Of a stretch of DNA of 5,960 nucleotides, positions 4,349-5,960 are shown piece after piece. Numbering within the stretch: the stretch's first letter is position 1; the number at the start of each line of letters is the position of its first letter. The stretch covers positions 1-5,960 of the forward strand of contig JAGBRG010000066.1 in assembly GCA_017632495.1 (NCBI GenBank), read 5' to 3'. The notes beneath the pieces are model-generated. The model did not search any database. It had not been told where the DNA came from and saw nothing but the letters and a program-made list of their open reading frames with translations. The DNA comes from Spirochaetales bacterium. Lineage in GTDB: Bacteria; Spirochaetota; Spirochaetia; Sphaerochaetales; Sphaerochaetaceae. Made by a program: the position numbers and the translations under genes.

Positions 4349-5734
4349 ATGAGAAAGGTCACAGTAGTCGATTACACGCTCAGAAAACTCGCAGAAGGCG
4401 GTTCATCGAACCTGCTTTTCAGAGAGAAGCTTGCCATTGCAATGGGAATCAACCGTTACGGAGCTGATGTGATCGAGCTTCCCGGCATAACCAATCCCAA
4501 AGAGGACAGAATCATCTACAGAACCATTGCACAGTCTGTTCCAGGCTGCACAATCTCAATTCCGGTAGGTGATGATGTGCAGATGGCATCTGACTGCCTT
4601 AAAGGTGCAAGTCGTCCAAGGCTTCTTGTCAGCCTTCCGGTATCTACTGTCCAGATGGAGTATATGTACCGCCTCAAGGCTCCCAAGATGCTTGAAAAGA
4701 TTCAGAGCCTTGTCAGCCAGTGCAGAGCCCTTTGCGAGGATGTGGAATTTGAGGCTTTGGATGCCACAAGATGCGATCTTTCATTTCTGAAAGAAGCCTG
4801 CGTGGCCGCTCAGAACAGCGGAGCTACATCGGTAAGTATCAGCGACGATGCAGGTATAATGCTTCCTGAGGAGTTTGCAAAGCTTGTTGAAGAAATCAAA
4901 AAAAGCCTCAGCGTTCCTCTTTATGTAAAGGTTTCCGATAAAATCGGACTTGCAGTTGCAGACTCGTTTGCAGCCCTGATTGCAGGAGCCGACGGGGTAA
5001 AGGCATCGGTCATTGGCGACGATGCCCTTAAGACAGACAGCTTCTCAAAGGCATTTGAGGTCAAAGCCCATGAGTGCGGCCTTACTTCCAATCTCAGACT
5101 CACAGAAATACACTCTGACATAGAGACTCTTCTGAGAAAGATGCAGAGCAAGCAGACCAAAGACGACTTTGTCAGCGTGGAAGGTTCTGCAGTTTTCCTT
5201 GACTCGGAAAGCACCATCCAGCAGGTAGGCGAGGCAGTAAAGAGCCTTGGCTATGACCTTTCTGATGAGGATCTTGGCAAGGTCTATGAAGCTCTGATGA
5301 GACTTTGCGAGAGAAAGTCTTCCATCGGAAACAAAGAGCTTGATGCCATTATCGCATCATCTGCTATGCAGGTTCCTGCGACATACAAACTCAAAAGCTA
5401 CATCGGAACCATGTCCAACAAGGTAAACAGCGTCACAAACGTTGTGCTTGAGCGGGACGGCGAGCTTATCAACGGAACAGGTATCGGAGGCGGACCTATT
5501 GATTCTGCCTTCATGGCAATAGAGCAGTGCATCGGCCATCACTATGAGCTTGATGACTTTCAGATTCAGGCTGTAACCGAGGGAAAGGAATCTTTGGGTT
5601 CCGCACTTGTGAGACTCAGAAGTAACGGAAAGCTCTACTCTGGAAACGGACTTTCCTCAGATATCTGCGGAGCCTCGATCAGGGCTTATATAAACGCTCT
5701 GAACAAGATTGCTTTTGAGGAGTCCCAGAGATGA
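4349..5734 (+). CDS. LeuA-like protein: degenerate HMGL/IPMS barrel with intact LeuA regulatory domain
   Basis: A 461-residue relative of 2-isopropylmalate and citramalate synthases. Residues 1 to about 265 are the HMGL-like TIM barrel (VVDYTLRKL at 6-14; VEFEALDATRCD at 132-143; ISDDAG at 164-169; DKIGLAVADSFAALIAGADGVKA at 197-219). About 300-335 is the linker (GYDLSDEDL...ERK...NKELDAII), and about 345-455 the LeuA allosteric domain (GGGPIDSAF, LDDFQIQAVTEGKESLG, SGNGLSSDICGASIRAYINAL). Family length is 390-520. The key oddity is the catalytic site: TLRDGEQ is TLRKLAE, so the metal-binding Asp is Lys13; the metal-binding HxHND is KVSDK (194-198), so both His are gone; the GERxGN loop is GDDALKTDS; and no GIHxD motif remains. 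Ordinary metal-dependent Claisen condensation is therefore unlikely. GGGGGAG (4336-4342) lies six bases before the ATG. The stop overlaps the next start (ATGA). It could be a pseudoenzyme sensor or scaffold, or catalyse different chemistry; a bona fide leuA is unlikely. Confidence 0.92.
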   Translation: MRKVTVVDYTLRKLAEGGSSNLLFREKLAIAMGINRYGADVIELPGITNPKEDRIIYRTIAQSVPGCTISIPVGDDVQMASDCLKGASRPRLLVSLPVSTVQMEYMYRLKAPKMLEKIQSLVSQCRALCEDVEFEALDATRCDLSFLKEACVAAQNSGATSVSISDDAGIMLPEEFAKLVEEIKKSLSVPLYVKVSDKIGLAVADSFAALIAGADGVKASVIGDDALKTDSFSKAFEVKAHECGLTSNLRLTEIHSDIETLLRKMQSKQTKDDFVSVEGSAVFLDSESTIQQVGEAVKSLGYDLSDEDLGKVYEALMRLCERKSSIGNKELDAIIASSAMQVPATYKLKSYIGTMSNKVNSVTNVVLERDGELINGTGIGGGPIDSAFMAIEQCIGHHYELDDFQIQAVTEGKESLGSALVRLRSNGKLYSGNGLSSDICGASIRAYINALNKIAFEESQR

Positions 5735-5960
5735 AGCTGTCTTTTTCGACAAAAAACGTAGACAGGCCTTCTTTCTCAGCCCTGTGCCGCCTTGCCTCTG
5801 ACTACGGCATGAACGGTTTTGAAATCTGGGATGCTGTTGCCGAAAGAAAAGGCCATGAAGATAGTGTTCTGAGATCCGAAAAGATTTCCGAAGGCAGAAG
5901 CCTTTTAAGAAACAACTCGGTTGAAGTCTCTGCCTTATCTTATCCTGTGGCAGTTGACTG
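5731..5960 (+). CDS. TIM-barrel sugar-phosphate isomerase/epimerase-like protein, N-terminal part
   Basis: The first 76 codons of a gene that leaves the window on the right; no stop is reached. The start KLSFSTKNVDRPSF (residues 2-15), a helix (SALCRLASDYG) and GFEIWDAV (29-36) match the first beta-alpha-beta unit of xylose-isomerase-like/AP-endonuclease-2 barrels (typically ...xxLGFDGIEIW). A polar, charged helix (37-60) and a second strand NSVEVSALSYPVAVD (62-76) follow, as expected. Members include inosose dehydratases, hydroxypyruvate isomerases and sugar epimerases; metal-ligand residues lie further along and cannot be checked. The ATG overlaps the LeuA-like stop by four bases with no separate ribosome site needed, so translation is coupled and the products probably share a pathway or complex. 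I am fairly sure of the fold class and make no claim about substrate. Confidence 0.82.
   Translation, partial: MKLSFSTKNVDRPSFSALCRLASDYGMNGFEIWDAVAERKGHEDSVLRSEKISEGRSLLRNNSVEVSALSYPVAVD

Noticed and set aside
4349..5734. Ordinary leuA (2-isopropylmalate synthase) for leucine synthesis
   Set aside because: The metal-binding Asp and both His are replaced, and the next gene is a sugar-isomerase-like barrel rather than leuB, leuC or leuD.

Overview
The window looks like chromosomal DNA of a moderate-GC, probably anaerobic bacterium. Clostridia (Lachnospiraceae-like) is my best guess and a spirochaete is the alternative. This rests on protein style (CNNM/HlyC, YwaF, DMT and OhrR homologues), strong GGAGG-type ribosome sites, TTGACA-type promoters and a Bacillus-type OhrR operator. 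It is inference; no rRNA or tRNA gene is present. I see no mobile element, CRISPR array or RNA gene. Coding density is high, with nine genes (two cut by the window edges) and no gene-free stretch over 300 bases.

Layout. (1) 1-200, minus: the first 66 residues of a CNNM/HlyC-family membrane protein, with its own promoter and a short perfect palindrome in its leader. (2) 307-1122, minus: a YwaF/TMEM164-like integral membrane protein followed by a clear intrinsic terminator. (3) 1123-1238: a divergent control region in which a 17-bp palindrome holds both back-to-back -35 boxes. (4) 1239-2249, plus: a two-gene unit encoding an unrecognised four-helix membrane protein and a small lipoprotein. (5) 2221-3114, minus: a DMT/EamA transporter whose 3' end overlaps the lipoprotein gene by 29 bases. 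(6) 3170-4234, plus: a peroxide-defence operon, a cysteine glutathione peroxidase overlapping (ATGA) an OhrR-type regulator, with a near-consensus OhrR box on the promoter -10. (7) 4269-5960, plus: a second operon, a LeuA-like protein with its regulatory domain intact but its catalytic metal site lost, overlapping (ATGA) a TIM-barrel sugar-isomerase-like gene that leaves the window.

How the genes work together. The gpx-ohrR pair reads as a self-contained circuit: OhrR senses organic peroxide through Cys14, releases the box at 3193-3207, and induces the peroxidase together with itself. The LeuA-like/TIM-barrel pair is the most likely place for undescribed biology. An acyl-CoA Claisen-condensation fold that has lost its metal ligands, yet keeps a well-formed LeuA regulatory domain, is translationally coupled to a second TIM barrel. 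That suggests a sensor, scaffold or altered chemistry rather than leucine synthesis.
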